A stretch of 64,000 nt of DNA from assembly GCA_934316925.1 (NCBI GenBank), contig CAKREC010000007.1, forward strand, positions 1-64,000. Reading direction: 5' to 3'. The stretch is from an uncultured Eubacterium sp. Lineage in GTDB: Bacteria > Bacillota > Clostridia > Lachnospirales > Lachnospiraceae. Shown here piece by piece: positions 1-8,356 of this stretch. The notes beneath the pieces are model-generated. The model did no database searches and had not been told where the DNA came from. It worked only from the letters and a program-made list of their open reading frames with translations. Every line of letters begins with the position of its first letter. Positions within the stretch are counted from its first letter, which is position 1. A program made the position numbers and the translations under genes.

Positions 1-159
1 TTGTTGTTCCGCTCGGAAGGAATTTCCGGCGAACGATTTGCAGATACGATCGATCGCATTGGATTTGAGCGGGCAGAGGAACTTCTGCTCGGCGATGAGT
101 TGTTGGAAAAGAAAGATGAAATTTTAGGATTACAGGTGGTCGGAGGAGCGTCCTGTTAA
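1..159 (+). CDS. C-terminal end of an unidentified oxidoreductase (partial)
   Basis: An open frame runs from the window edge to a TAA at 157-159 and gives 52 residues. The tail contains a GERFADTIDRIGFE stretch followed by an acidic helix. I associate that pattern with the C-termini of nitrite/sulfite-reductase-like iron-sulphur proteins (COG2221 type), but this is recollection rather than proof, because the catalytic part lies outside the window. Codon use resembles the neighbouring genes, so the frame is very probably coding. No terminator is visible before the decayed azlD that follows. Confidence 0.5.
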   Translation: MLFRSEGISGERFADTIDRIGFERAEELLLGDELLEKKDEILGLQVVGGASC

Positions 160-188
160 GGAGAAACGGATGAAAAAGGCTTTTGTAA

Positions 189-380
189 AATCAATTCCCA
201 TCTTATGCAGTTATTTTTTTGATCTTTCGTGGCAAAAGAAAAATGCCGGAATTTCTGATCCGGTTGAATGAGGTTTTGCCGGCAGGGATCATGGCGGTCA
301 CTTATAAATGGAAACATAATACATTGTTTAGTATTGTAGCAGGAACGGCGCTTTACATGGGTCTGTTGCAGGTGCTGTGA
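189..380 (+). pseudogene. azlD: Decayed azlD (branched-chain amino acid exporter small subunit)
   Basis: The frame ending in the TGA at 378-380 reads FRGKRKMPEFLIRLNEVLP and then, after a jump, WKHNTLFSIVAGTALYM. Both blocks match the AzlD family, the small membrane subunit of the AzlCD branched-chain amino acid exporter. In intact proteins they are separated by about 30 hydrophobic residues that are missing here. The first transmembrane segment also looks shortened, and the frame is closed upstream by a TAA at 186-188. An ATG at 170 opens only a short unrelated frame. No azlC is present next to it. I read this as a remnant with internal deletions, not a working gene. Confidence 0.65.
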
Positions 381-396
381 GGAGGATTTGAAAAAT

Positions 397-1413
397 ATGA
401 AGATCGGTGCTGTTTTTACCGGGGGAACGATTGGCAGCCAGATGGATGCAAAAGGGAAAATATCCACGGATGATAGAGCTTCTTTTCAACTGATAAAGAT
501 GTATCAGGAACTGCCGCGCGCAAGAGAAGTGGGATTTGTGATACAAGAACCGTATCAGATCCTAAGTGAAAACTTGCAGGGAAAACACATCACTACGCTT
601 GTAGAATGCGTCGAACAGATGCAAAAAACAACGGATATAGATGGAATCTTGATCATGCATGGCACCGATACCTTGCAGTATACGGCTGCCATGCTCCGGT
701 ATGTTTTCTGCCACAGCCCGATTCCGATCGTTCTTGTATCGAGTAACTATGTGTTGTCAGACCCGCGCGCAAACGGACTGCAAAATTTTGCCGGAGCGCT
801 GGATTTTATTGCACTGCAGCCGGCGGGCGGTGTTTATGTGAGTTATGCGAACACAGGGGAAGAATGTGTCATTTACAATGGTGCCACGCTATCCGGCCCG
901 GTTCCTTATTCGGATGTCCTGTCAGGCGTGAAACAGGCGTACTGGGGAAAGTTTCGCCGAGAGGATGGTTTTCTGTACTTTGAAAAAGGATTACAGCAAG
1001 AGGCAGAACCGCAGGCATTTGATCTGCGAAGAGGCGTTGAATGCCTGTCGGAAACACAAGGGCAGATCTTATGGATCCGGCCATATCCGGGCATGAAGTA
1101 TCCGGAAATTTCGCCACAGATCAAAGCGGTATTGCATGAAAGTTATCATTCCGGAACGATTGCGGTTGGATCCGGCATGATAGATTTTATGAAAGAAGCA
1201 AATGAGAAAAATGTGCCAGTCTTTCTTGTTGGTCTTGACAACCGGAAAGAAGAGTACGATACTGTAGAGGTATATCGACAACAGGGAATGAAAATTCTTC
1301 CGGTGAGCGCGTCGATTGCCCAGTATTGCAAGTTGTGGCTGGGGATCAGTGCCGATGTGGATCTGGAGAGATTTATGGCATGCTCCATTGCGGGAGAATT
1401 ATTAGAATCATAA
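397..1413 (+). CDS. L-asparaginase / asparaginase-glutaminase family protein
   Basis: Predicted to hydrolyse L-asparagine to aspartate and ammonia in the cytoplasm, as there is no signal peptide. The N-terminal motif TGGTIGS (residues 8-14) carries the nucleophilic threonine loop. HGTDTL near residue 88 is the second asparaginase signature and carries the Thr-Asp pair of the active site. At 338 residues it has the normal family length. I chose ATG 397 because GGAGG at 381-385 sits 11 bases upstream; a TTG at 388 in the same frame is too close to that site. The gene lies between two gene relics (azlD and an aldo/keto reductase), so the locus has been rearranged. Substrate preference between asparagine and glutamine cannot be told from the sequence. 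Confidence 0.85.
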   Translation: MKIGAVFTGGTIGSQMDAKGKISTDDRASFQLIKMYQELPRAREVGFVIQEPYQILSENLQGKHITTLVECVEQMQKTTDIDGILIMHGTDTLQYTAAMLRYVFCHSPIPIVLVSSNYVLSDPRANGLQNFAGALDFIALQPAGGVYVSYANTGEECVIYNGATLSGPVPYSDVLSGVKQAYWGKFRREDGFLYFEKGLQQEAEPQAFDLRRGVECLSETQGQILWIRPYPGMKYPEISPQIKAVLHESYHSGTIAVGSGMIDFMKEANEKNVPVFLVGLDNRKEEYDTVEVYRQQGMKILPVSASIAQYCKLWLGISADVDLERFMACSIAGELLES

Positions 1414-1414
1414 G

Positions 1415-1576
1415 ATATTTCGAAAAGATATCATCAGCAGTGTGATCGCGGGAGCCAGCAAGCCTTCCCAGCTGGAAAATAATCTGGCAGCAAGTGGACT
1501 TGAGATTCCGGCAGATGCGCTGGAGGATATTGAAAAAATCCTTGATTTTCATGTATTTGAACGACATATTGGGTAA
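1415..1576 (+). pseudogene. Relic of an aldo/keto reductase (C-terminal fragment)
   Basis: Between the asparaginase stop and trkA, one frame reads SSVIAGASKPSQLENNLAAS and continues to a TAA at 1574-1576. Aldo/keto reductases end this way: a VI(A/P)GA(S/R)xPxQ(L/V)xEN block that binds the NADPH adenine phosphate, then a helix ending in a conserved Leu-Asp pattern. Only about 50 C-terminal residues survive. There is no start codon or TIM-barrel portion, so it cannot be functional. Together with the azlD relic it marks the asparaginase as occupying a reshuffled spot. Confidence 0.65.
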
Positions 1577-1597
1577 AGAAAGACTGGAGGGACTGTT

Positions 1598-2956
1598 TTG
1601 AAGATCATTATTGCAGGAGTAGACAATGTGGGGAGTACATTGGCAGCTCAATTATGCAAGGAGGGATACGATCTCACATTGATCGATACCAGCAAGGAAC
1701 TGCTGGAACAAAATATAGAAGATCTGGATGTTATGGCAGTGCAGGGCAACTGTGCGTCGATGTCGGTTCTGGAACAGGCGGGGATTCAGGATGCGGATCT
1801 TCTGATCGCGGCAACAGGAGCTGACGAGATCAATTTGTTATGCTGCATGACTGCACAGGGACTGAAGACGGATATTCAGGCAATTGCCCGGATCCGTAAC
1901 CCGGAGTATGCCAAGCAGACATTTATTATGAGGGATCGCTTTTCTCTTTCTATGATCGTAAATCCGGAACGACAGGCAGCCGTTGAGATTGAACGCCTGA
2001 TCAAATATCCCGGTTTTATGAAGCGGGATACCTTTGCGAAAGGGCGCGTGGAGATTGTAGAATTGCTCGTCGATAAAGATAGCAAACTCCGGGATGTAGC
2101 ACTGGCACAGCTGAATACGATCGTGAAATGCCGTATTTTGGTATGTGCTGTGCAAAGAGAGGGCAAACTGGTGATCCCGGATGGTGAATTTGTCATTCGG
2201 GAAGGTGACCGCATTCTTGTTACGGCATCCTCTGCGAATTTAACGTTATTATTGAAACATCTGGATATCGTGACTCACAAAGCCAAACGGGTCATTCTGT
2301 GTGGCGGTGGAAGAACCAGTTATTATCTGGCAGAACTTTTGTGCCAGGATGGTGTCGATGTGCAGATCATAGAGCACGATGCTGACCGCTGTTTGCAGCT
2401 CGCTGAACTTTTGCCAAAGGCATGTGTTGTTCAGGGAGATGCCAGCAACCAGAACTTGCTGGACAGCGAGAGGATCAAGAGCTGTGATGCGTTAGTGACA
2501 CTTACAACTTCGGATGAACTGAACATGATCGTTTCACTTTATGCCAAGCGTTGTGGTGTGCCACAGGTCATCACGAAAGTGGTACATACCGAGTACAACG
2601 ATATTTTAGGTGGACTGTCATTGGGAAGTGTTGTCTGTCCGAAAGAACTTAGCAGTAATTCCATTGTCCGTTATGTGAGAGCTATGAAAAACCAGACAGG
2701 AGCTGCCGTTACGGTTCACTCCATTGCCGATGCCAAGGCAGAAGCCTTGGAATTTGTGATCACGGAGGAAACTATGCACTGCGGAGAGAAACTTCGTGAT
2801 CTGAAGATCCGGCCGAATGTTCTGATCGCCTGCATCAATCATGAGTGGGAGATACAGATTCCAGATGGAGATTCTCATTTCGAAGTCGGAGACACAGTTA
2901 TTGTCGTCGTAAGTGCAAGAAATGTTGTATACCAGTTTAACGATATCTTTTTGTAA
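1598..2956 (+). CDS. trkA: Trk potassium uptake regulatory subunit TrkA
   Basis: Peripheral, nucleotide-binding gating subunit of the Trk K+ uptake system, assembling on TrkH at the inner face of the membrane. Its 452 residues form two tandem RCK units. The first Rossmann fold begins with GVDNVGSTLA and an acidic residue at the end of strand 2. The second begins near residue 230 with ILCGGGRTSYYLAELL. Each is followed by a C-terminal RCK_C regulatory domain. The start is a TTG at 1598 preceded by GGAGG at 1586-1590 with 7-base spacing; no ATG in frame fits better. trkH follows after 25 bases, giving a trkAH operon. The binding loops look intact, so NAD(H)/ATP control is expected from the family. 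Confidence 0.93.
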   Translation: MKIIIAGVDNVGSTLAAQLCKEGYDLTLIDTSKELLEQNIEDLDVMAVQGNCASMSVLEQAGIQDADLLIAATGADEINLLCCMTAQGLKTDIQAIARIRNPEYAKQTFIMRDRFSLSMIVNPERQAAVEIERLIKYPGFMKRDTFAKGRVEIVELLVDKDSKLRDVALAQLNTIVKCRILVCAVQREGKLVIPDGEFVIREGDRILVTASSANLTLLLKHLDIVTHKAKRVILCGGGRTSYYLAELLCQDGVDVQIIEHDADRCLQLAELLPKACVVQGDASNQNLLDSERIKSCDALVTLTTSDELNMIVSLYAKRCGVPQVITKVVHTEYNDILGGLSLGSVVCPKELSSNSIVRYVRAMKNQTGAAVTVHSIADAKAEALEFVITEETMHCGEKLRDLKIRPNVLIACINHEWEIQIPDGDSHFEVGDTVIVVVSARNVVYQFNDIFL

Positions 2957-2981
2957 AGGCTTGGATTGATAGGTAAAAAAA

Positions 2982-4436
2982 ATGAATTTTAAAATGATAG
3001 GAAAATTGTTATCTCAGGTATTGTTAGGAGAGGCGGCATTTATGCTGCCGGCATTGATACTAGAGATCGTGGATCAGGATTTTGAATCATCGATCGCGTT
3101 TGTTGTGGCGATCATACTGATCCTGGCATTTTCGTTTATATTGAAATTTTTATGCCGTGGGGCAGAGCGTGGATTTTATGCCAAAGAAGGACTGGTGACC
3201 GTAAGCGCCAGCTGGATACTGATCAGTGCGCTTGGATGCCTTCCGTTCTGGATTTCGGGAGAGTTTCCAAGTTATATTGACTCTCTGTTTGAAATGGTTT
3301 CCGGCTTTACGACGACAGGAGCATCGGTTGCTACCAATGTAGAGGAGTTATCCCGTGGTGTTTTATACTGGCGTAGTTTCAGCCACTGGCTTGGTGGCAT
3401 GGGAGTTTTGGTACTCCTGCTTGCGATCGCACCGGTCGGAGATGAGGCGAAAGGCTTTACGATGCACTTGCTGCGTGCAGAGAGTCCGGGACCCAATGTT
3501 GGTAAATTAGTACCTCGAATGAGAAAAACAGCATTGATCCTGTATCTGATCTATTTTGCGTTGACGTTATTGGACATCATCTTTTTGCTGCTTGGCAGAA
3601 TGCCGTTTTTTGATGCACTATGTACGGCATTTGGCACAGCGGGAACCGGAGGATTTGGGATCAAGGCAGACAGTATAGCGGGGTATAGCCCATATTTGCA
3701 AAACGTCTGCACGATCTTCATGTTGTTGTTTGGCGTCAATTTCAGCTGCTATTATCTTTTGTTGCTTAAGAATGTAAAATCGGTTTTTAAAGATGAGGAA
3801 CTGCGCTTTTATATTACGATGGTAGTTGCCAGCATTGTGCTGATCGTATGGAACACATGGGGGATCTATGGCAGTCTGGAAGAAACAGTCCGGCACGCGG
3901 CTTTTCAGGTGTCGAGTATTGTCACGACAACAGGATTTGCCACAACGGATTTTGACCTGTGGCCGTCCTTTTCCAAAGCCATTTTGATCTGTCTGATGGT
4001 TGTTGGTGCCTGTGCGGGCAGTACTGGTGGTGGCTTGAAATGCAGCCGTGTTTTGATCTTGCTTAAAGGACTGCGACGGAATATGAAACAGCTGCTGCAT
4101 CCAAGAAAAATTCAGGTTCTGCGTATCAACGGACAGAAAATGGACGAAAAGATCCTGGAAAACACGAATGCGTATCTGGCAGTGTATGTTATGATCGCAT
4201 TTGCCAGCTTTGTCATTATTTCTTTGGATGGATTTTCGGTCACGACGAATTTTACAGCGATGCTTGCCTGCTTCAATAATATAGGACCGGGATTGGAAGC
4301 AGTAGGACCGGCATGCAACTTTGCCGGATATGGAGTTTTATCGAAATTGGTGCTGATCTTAGATATGTTGGCGGGGCGTTTGGAGATCTTCCCGATCATG
4401 GTGTTATTTGCCAGAAGTACGTGGCAGCACAAATAA
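2982..4436 (+). CDS. trkH: Trk potassium uptake channel subunit TrkH
   Basis: Membrane K+ translocating subunit of the Trk system, 484 residues, almost entirely hydrophobic. The four pore loops of the SKT superfamily can be picked out by their TTTGAS/GTAGTGGFG/TTTGF/NNIGPG-type segments, whose glycines line the selectivity filter. Length and order match TrkH/KtrB-type proteins. It lies 25 bases after trkA and is probably cotranscribed with it. No hairpin terminator follows; a fresh promoter for the ABC transporter starts 14 bases after the stop codon. Confidence 0.93.
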   Translation: MNFKMIGKLLSQVLLGEAAFMLPALILEIVDQDFESSIAFVVAIILILAFSFILKFLCRGAERGFYAKEGLVTVSASWILISALGCLPFWISGEFPSYIDSLFEMVSGFTTTGASVATNVEELSRGVLYWRSFSHWLGGMGVLVLLLAIAPVGDEAKGFTMHLLRAESPGPNVGKLVPRMRKTALILYLIYFALTLLDIIFLLLGRMPFFDALCTAFGTAGTGGFGIKADSIAGYSPYLQNVCTIFMLLFGVNFSCYYLLLLKNVKSVFKDEELRFYITMVVASIVLIVWNTWGIYGSLEETVRHAAFQVSSIVTTTGFATTDFDLWPSFSKAILICLMVVGACAGSTGGGLKCSRVLILLKGLRRNMKQLLHPRKIQVLRINGQKMDEKILENTNAYLAVYVMIAFASFVIISLDGFSVTTNFTAMLACFNNIGPGLEAVGPACNFAGYGVLSKLVLILDMLAGRLEIFPIMVLFARSTWQHK

Positions 4437-4449
4437 TTCAAAGAAATAC

Positions 4450-4498
4450 TTGCGAAAAAATAAAAATGTCTTATAATGTAGTTAGAAAGAACTAACTA
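4450..4498 (+). promoter_or_regulatory. Promoter with operator-like inverted repeat for the MacB-like exporter
   Basis: TTGCGA at 4450-4455 and TATAAT at 4472-4477 are 16 bases apart, a good vegetative promoter. Immediately downstream of the -10 box lies a perfect inverted repeat, TAGTTAG (4479-4485) and CTAACTA (4492-4498), around a 6-base centre. A dimeric repressor bound there would block transcription start. The arm sequence resembles MarR-family operators (inference), but no such regulator is encoded nearby. Confidence 0.7.
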
Positions 4499-4542
4499 AA
4501 ATTAGTGTCCTGTGATCCGAAAGGACAGAAATGAGGAGTAAG

Positions 4543-5241
4543 ATGTTTTTAGAGATCAGCCAGTTGAAAAAAGGATTTGGTGACAAGTCCAATCGCGTTG
4601 AAGTTTTAAAAGGAATAGATTGTGAGATTGAACAAGGTGAGATTTGCGTTTTATTAGGACCTTCTGGGTCGGGCAAGTCCACCTTGTTAAATATTATAGG
4701 GGGAATTGATCAGGCAGACAGTGGCTATGTGGCGATCCGCGGCGAGAAGATGGCGGATATGCGCGAAAAGCAGCTGACCGAGTATCGCAGAAAGCATCTG
4801 GGATATATTTTTCAGATGTATAATCTGATCCCGAATCTCAACATCCGTGAAAATATCGAGGTGGGAGCGTATCTGAGTGACAATCCACTGGAGATTGATG
4901 AGTTGTTGCAGACATTGGGCTTGTATGAACATCGGAATAAGCTGCCGAATCAGTTGTCGGGAGGACAGCAGCAGAGAACGGCGATCGGTCGCGCGATCGT
5001 GAAAAATCCGGATATTCTTTTGTGTGATGAGCCAACAGGAGCACTGGATTATCAGACTTCAAAAGAAATTCTTCATCTGATCGAGCAGGTCAATCAAAAA
5101 TATGGAAATACGATCGTAATGGTTACTCATAATGACGCGATCAAAAATATGGCAGACCGGGTGATCAAACTCCGTGATGGACAGATCCGCCACAATACAG
5201 TAAATCAGACCAAGATTCCTGCCATGAAATTGGATTGGTAG
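4543..5241 (+). CDS. ABC transporter ATPase, MacB/LolD type
   Basis: ATP-hydrolysing subunit of a MacB/FtsX-type transporter; it partners with the permease that begins 10 bases downstream. Walker A is GPSGSGKST, the Q-loop lies in YIFQMYNLIP, the signature is LSGGQQQR, and Walker B with the D-loop is LLCDEPTGALD, all intact. Length is normal for the family. ATG 4543 follows GGAG at 4535-4538 closely; an in-frame ATG at 4531 with AAAGGA upstream is an alternative and would add four residues. Such systems expel peptides or antibiotics, or act in envelope stress, rather than importing nutrients. The operator-like repeat in the promoter suggests inducible expression. Confidence 0.88.
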   Translation: MFLEISQLKKGFGDKSNRVEVLKGIDCEIEQGEICVLLGPSGSGKSTLLNIIGGIDQADSGYVAIRGEKMADMREKQLTEYRRKHLGYIFQMYNLIPNLNIRENIEVGAYLSDNPLEIDELLQTLGLYEHRNKLPNQLSGGQQQRTAIGRAIVKNPDILLCDEPTGALDYQTSKEILHLIEQVNQKYGNTIVMVTHNDAIKNMADRVIKLRDGQIRHNTVNQTKIPAMKLDW

Positions 5242-5251
5242 GAGGTGCAGC

Positions 5252-7609
5252 ATGAGAAACCCATTGCAAAAACGCATAAAGAGGGAACTGCTCAGCGAGT
5301 TTGGAAAATATCTGGCGATCTTTCTGTTTATGACAGCCACGATTGGTTTTGTTTCCGGCTTTTTGGTGGCTTCCCGCAATCTGCAGATTGAATATGACAA
5401 TGCTTTTGAGAAGTATAAGATGGAAGATGGTCATTTTGTCCTGAGCAAAGAGGCGGATCAGAAGCTGATCCAGAAAGTGGAAAAAGAGGGCGTGACGATC
5501 ACAAAAGATTATTATCAGGAATTGGAAGCGGACAATGATAGTGATGGAACGATGGATGCCGATCTCAGGGTATACAAAAAACGTACCCAGTTAAATCTTG
5601 TCTGTCTGCTGGAGGGCACAATGCCACAAAAAGAGGATGAGATCGGACTGGATCGCCTGTATATGACCAACAATGGGCTGTCGATGGGAGACACGGTGAC
5701 CGTGGGAGGCAAAAAACTCCGTATTGCTGCTATGGTTGCACTGCCGGATTACAGCACGATGTACTGGAACAACAATGATCTGATGTTTGATTCTTCTCAG
5801 ACGGGAATTGCCATTGTTACGGATGAATGCTTTGACCGATTTAACGACGATCATTTGAAATACAATTATGAATGGACATATGAAAAAGCACCATCCGATG
5901 ATAAGGATGAAAAAACAAAGTCGGATCATTTGTCAGAAGTGATCTATAAAGAAGCCATGAAACAAGATGCGGATCTGGACGTGTTTTTGCCGCAATATCT
6001 GAACCGGTCGATTCAATTCGCCGGGGAAGATATGGGAGGCGACCGTCCGATGATGACGGTTCTTTTGTATGTGCTGACCGCGATCATGGGCTTTGTCTTT
6101 GCGGTTACGATCCGACATACAGTGGACAAAGAGGCTGCCGTGATCGGTACATTCCGTGCGATGGGTTACAAAAAATGGGAGTTGTTTGTTCATTATATTC
6201 AGACTCCGATGCTGGTTACTTTGCTCGCTGCCATCGTGGGAAATGTACTGGGATATACTGTGTTCGAAGGAGTTGCCGCAGATATGTACCGTGGAAGCTA
6301 CAGCCTGACAACGTACGTCAGCTATTTTAATGCCGAGGCGTTTGTTATGACAACGGTAGTGCCGATGATCCTGATGTTTGTGATCACAAGCCTGGCATTG
6401 TGGAATAAGCTGCAGCATTCCTCATTGGAATTTCTGCGCCGGGATCTCTCTGGCAAGAAAAAGCAGAAAAACATCAGATTACCGAATTTTAAATTTTTTA
6501 CGCGGTTCCGTCTGCGGGTTATCCTGCAAAACATGTCCGGCTATATCACGTTGTTTGCCGGCACCGTATTTTCCTGTCTGATCCTGATGTTTGGATTGCT
6601 CATGGGACCACTGCTCAATGGGTATTCAGCGGATGCGATCCGCTATAAACCGGCAGAATATCAGTACATATTACAGAGCGAAAAATCCGTGCCGGAAGAT
6701 GTGGCGGAGCCATATTGCGTGACGTCACTTAAGATGCAGGATGATTTTTACGATGAAGAAGATATCAATATTTATGGAATTGAAGAAGACAGTAAATATT
6801 ATCCGGATCTGAAAGTCACAGACGACGAAATTTTTGTAACCTCGGATTTTGCAAAAAAATACCGGGTGTCAAAAGGGGATTACATCAATCTTAAAGAAGA
6901 ATATGGAGATCGTACATATGGCTTCCGGATCGACGGTGTTTATGAGTACCCGACCTGTCTCGGAATTTTCATGACAAGAAAGCACTGGAATGATGTGTTC
7001 TCACAGATGATCGAGGATGAACAGGGAATCAGTGCAACGATTGAAAATATGCTTAATTCGATATCCGGTGGAGATGGCGATCTTTATTACAATGGCTACT
7101 TCAGTGATACGGATCTGCGAGGTACATATCTTACGGATAAGCAGATCGCCAGTGTGATCACGGAGGCTGACCTGACCAAATTGTCACGCCAGATGGATAT
7201 TTCGATGGGCGCGATGTTTAATATGGTAAAATATTTTGCAATCATTTTGTTTGCATTGCTGTTGTATCTGTTGACGAAACTGATCATTGAAAAGAACACA
7301 ACTTCGATCTCGATGGTAAAGATCCTGGGATATTATAATAGAGAAATTTCTAATCTGTTTTTAGTATCCAGCATATGGGTTGTGATCCTGTCGGCAGTGC
7401 TGTCATTGGTCATCAACACCGCACTGTTTCATGTGATCCTACGCATTTTTCTGAAAGGATATGGTGGCTGGTTCAACCTTACGATCTCACCATGGCTGTA
7501 TCTGGAAATGATGGTTATGATGGTAGGAACCTATGTTGTGGTAGCGCTATTGCAATTCCGGAAGATCAAGAAGATTCCGATGTCAGAAGCACTGAAAAAT
7601 GTAGAATAA
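5252..7609 (+). CDS. FtsX-like permease of a MacB-type ABC exporter
   Basis: Large permease of 785 residues with the duplicated FtsX layout. A first membrane segment lies near residues 16-38, followed by an extracytoplasmic domain to about 260 and a bundle of three segments around 265-390. A further segment near 430-455 precedes a second extracytoplasmic domain to about 640 and three final segments. The family uses ATP-driven mechanical movement of the outer domain to expel peptides or lipoproteins. GGAGGTG precedes ATG 5252, and it follows its ATPase by 10 bases. A strong terminator follows at 7634. The substrate cannot be inferred, and no response regulator or sensor kinase of the Bce type is adjacent. 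Confidence 0.87.
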   Translation: MRNPLQKRIKRELLSEFGKYLAIFLFMTATIGFVSGFLVASRNLQIEYDNAFEKYKMEDGHFVLSKEADQKLIQKVEKEGVTITKDYYQELEADNDSDGTMDADLRVYKKRTQLNLVCLLEGTMPQKEDEIGLDRLYMTNNGLSMGDTVTVGGKKLRIAAMVALPDYSTMYWNNNDLMFDSSQTGIAIVTDECFDRFNDDHLKYNYEWTYEKAPSDDKDEKTKSDHLSEVIYKEAMKQDADLDVFLPQYLNRSIQFAGEDMGGDRPMMTVLLYVLTAIMGFVFAVTIRHTVDKEAAVIGTFRAMGYKKWELFVHYIQTPMLVTLLAAIVGNVLGYTVFEGVAADMYRGSYSLTTYVSYFNAEAFVMTTVVPMILMFVITSLALWNKLQHSSLEFLRRDLSGKKKQKNIRLPNFKFFTRFRLRVILQNMSGYITLFAGTVFSCLILMFGLLMGPLLNGYSADAIRYKPAEYQYILQSEKSVPEDVAEPYCVTSLKMQDDFYDEEDINIYGIEEDSKYYPDLKVTDDEIFVTSDFAKKYRVSKGDYINLKEEYGDRTYGFRIDGVYEYPTCLGIFMTRKHWNDVFSQMIEDEQGISATIENMLNSISGGDGDLYYNGYFSDTDLRGTYLTDKQIASVITEADLTKLSRQMDISMGAMFNMVKYFAIILFALLLYLLTKLIIEKNTTSISMVKILGYYNREISNLFLVSSIWVVILSAVLSLVINTALFHVILRIFLKGYGGWFNLTISPWLYLEMMVMMVGTYVVVALLQFRKIKKIPMSEALKNVE

Positions 7610-7633
7610 GACAGAGAAACGATGGAGAAAAGG

Positions 7634-7664
7634 GCGCAAGCGGTATTTAGGCTTGCGCTTTTTT
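7634..7664 (+). terminator. Rho-independent terminator after the MacB-like operon
   Basis: GCGCAAGC (7634-7641) pairs perfectly with GCTTGCGC (7651-7658), followed by a T run. It closes the ABC exporter operon. The end of the T run overlaps the possible -35 element of the next operon. Confidence 0.9.
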
Positions 7665-7754
7665 GCGTCATAGGATAAAATAAAACATTATGTAGAGAAC
7701 GACCGCCACCAGAAAAAACGGGGAGGCGGCACCGATTATACGAGAGGAGTTACT
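7663..7754 (+). promoter_or_regulatory. Promoter and short leader of xpt-pbuX
   Basis: TTGCGT at 7663-7668 and CATTAT at 7686-7691, 17 bases apart, form a plausible promoter. The remaining leader of about 60 bases holds CCGCC (7703-7707) able to pair with GGCGG (7725-7729) around a loop rich in A, C and G, then GAGAGGAG as ribosome binding site. The conserved three-way junction and loop sequences of a purine riboswitch are not present, although xpt-pbuX operons in many Firmicutes carry one. Confidence 0.45.
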
Positions 7755-8339
7755 ATGAACTTTTTAGAAGAACGTATTGTAAAGGACGGTATTGTAAAAG
7801 AAGGAAATGTACTGAAAGTAGACAGCTTTTTGAATCACCAGATGGATATCAATCTGTTTAAGGAGATCGGAAAAGAATTTAAGAAACGTTTTGCCGACAA
7901 ACCGATCAACAAGATCCTTACGATCGAGGCGTCCGGTATTGGAATCGCATGTGTTGTTGCACAGTACTTTGATGTGCCGGTTGTTTTTGCTAAAAAATCC
8001 AAGAGCATCAATATTGAGGGCGAGATGTATATTGCGGAAGTGGAATCATTTACCCATAAAACGGTAAATAAGGTCATTGTCAGCAAGAAATTTTTATCTC
8101 CGGACGATCATGTTCTGATCATCGACGATTTCCTTGCCAATGGATGTGCCCTGCAGGGATTGATCCGTATTATCAATGAGGCCGGTGGTACGGTAGAGGG
8201 GATTGGCATTGCGATTGAGAAAGGTTTTCAGTCTGGTGGTGCGATGATCCGAAATCTTGGTTATCCATTGGAGTCACTTGCCATTGTAGAGAGTATGGAT
8301 GACAAGACAGGTGAGATTACATTTCGTGAAAATAAATAA
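7755..8339 (+). CDS. xpt: Xanthine phosphoribosyltransferase
   Basis: Converts xanthine and PRPP to XMP in purine salvage; cytoplasmic. The 194 residues have the Xpt length. The PRPP-binding motif [11 protein letters not shown] near residues 121-131 is the Xpt-type variant, and the N-terminal [10 protein letters not shown] stretch is the family hood region. pbuX follows after 17 bases, the classical xanthine uptake and salvage pair, which supports xanthine rather than hypoxanthine or adenine as substrate. GAGAGGAG precedes the ATG at 7755. Confidence 0.93.
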   Translation: MNFLEERIVKDGIVKEGNVLKVDSFLNHQMDINLFKEIGKEFKKRFADKPINKILTIEASGIGIACVVAQYFDVPVVFAKKSKSINIEGEMYIAEVESFTHKTVNKVIVSKKFLSPDDHVLIIDDFLANGCALQGLIRIINEAGGTVEGIGIAIEKGFQSGGAMIRNLGYPLESLAIVESMDDKTGEITFRENK

Positions 8340-8356
8340 CGACAGAGGAGATAAAG

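Noticed and set aside
3618..4100. A 160-codon open frame on the minus strand opposite trkH
   Set aside because: Mirror of a well-conserved transporter gene; the product is Gln/His/Lys-rich and has no domain.
7681..7754. Purine riboswitch upstream of xpt
   Set aside because: Expected from the gene pair, but the conserved junction and loop sequences are not there.
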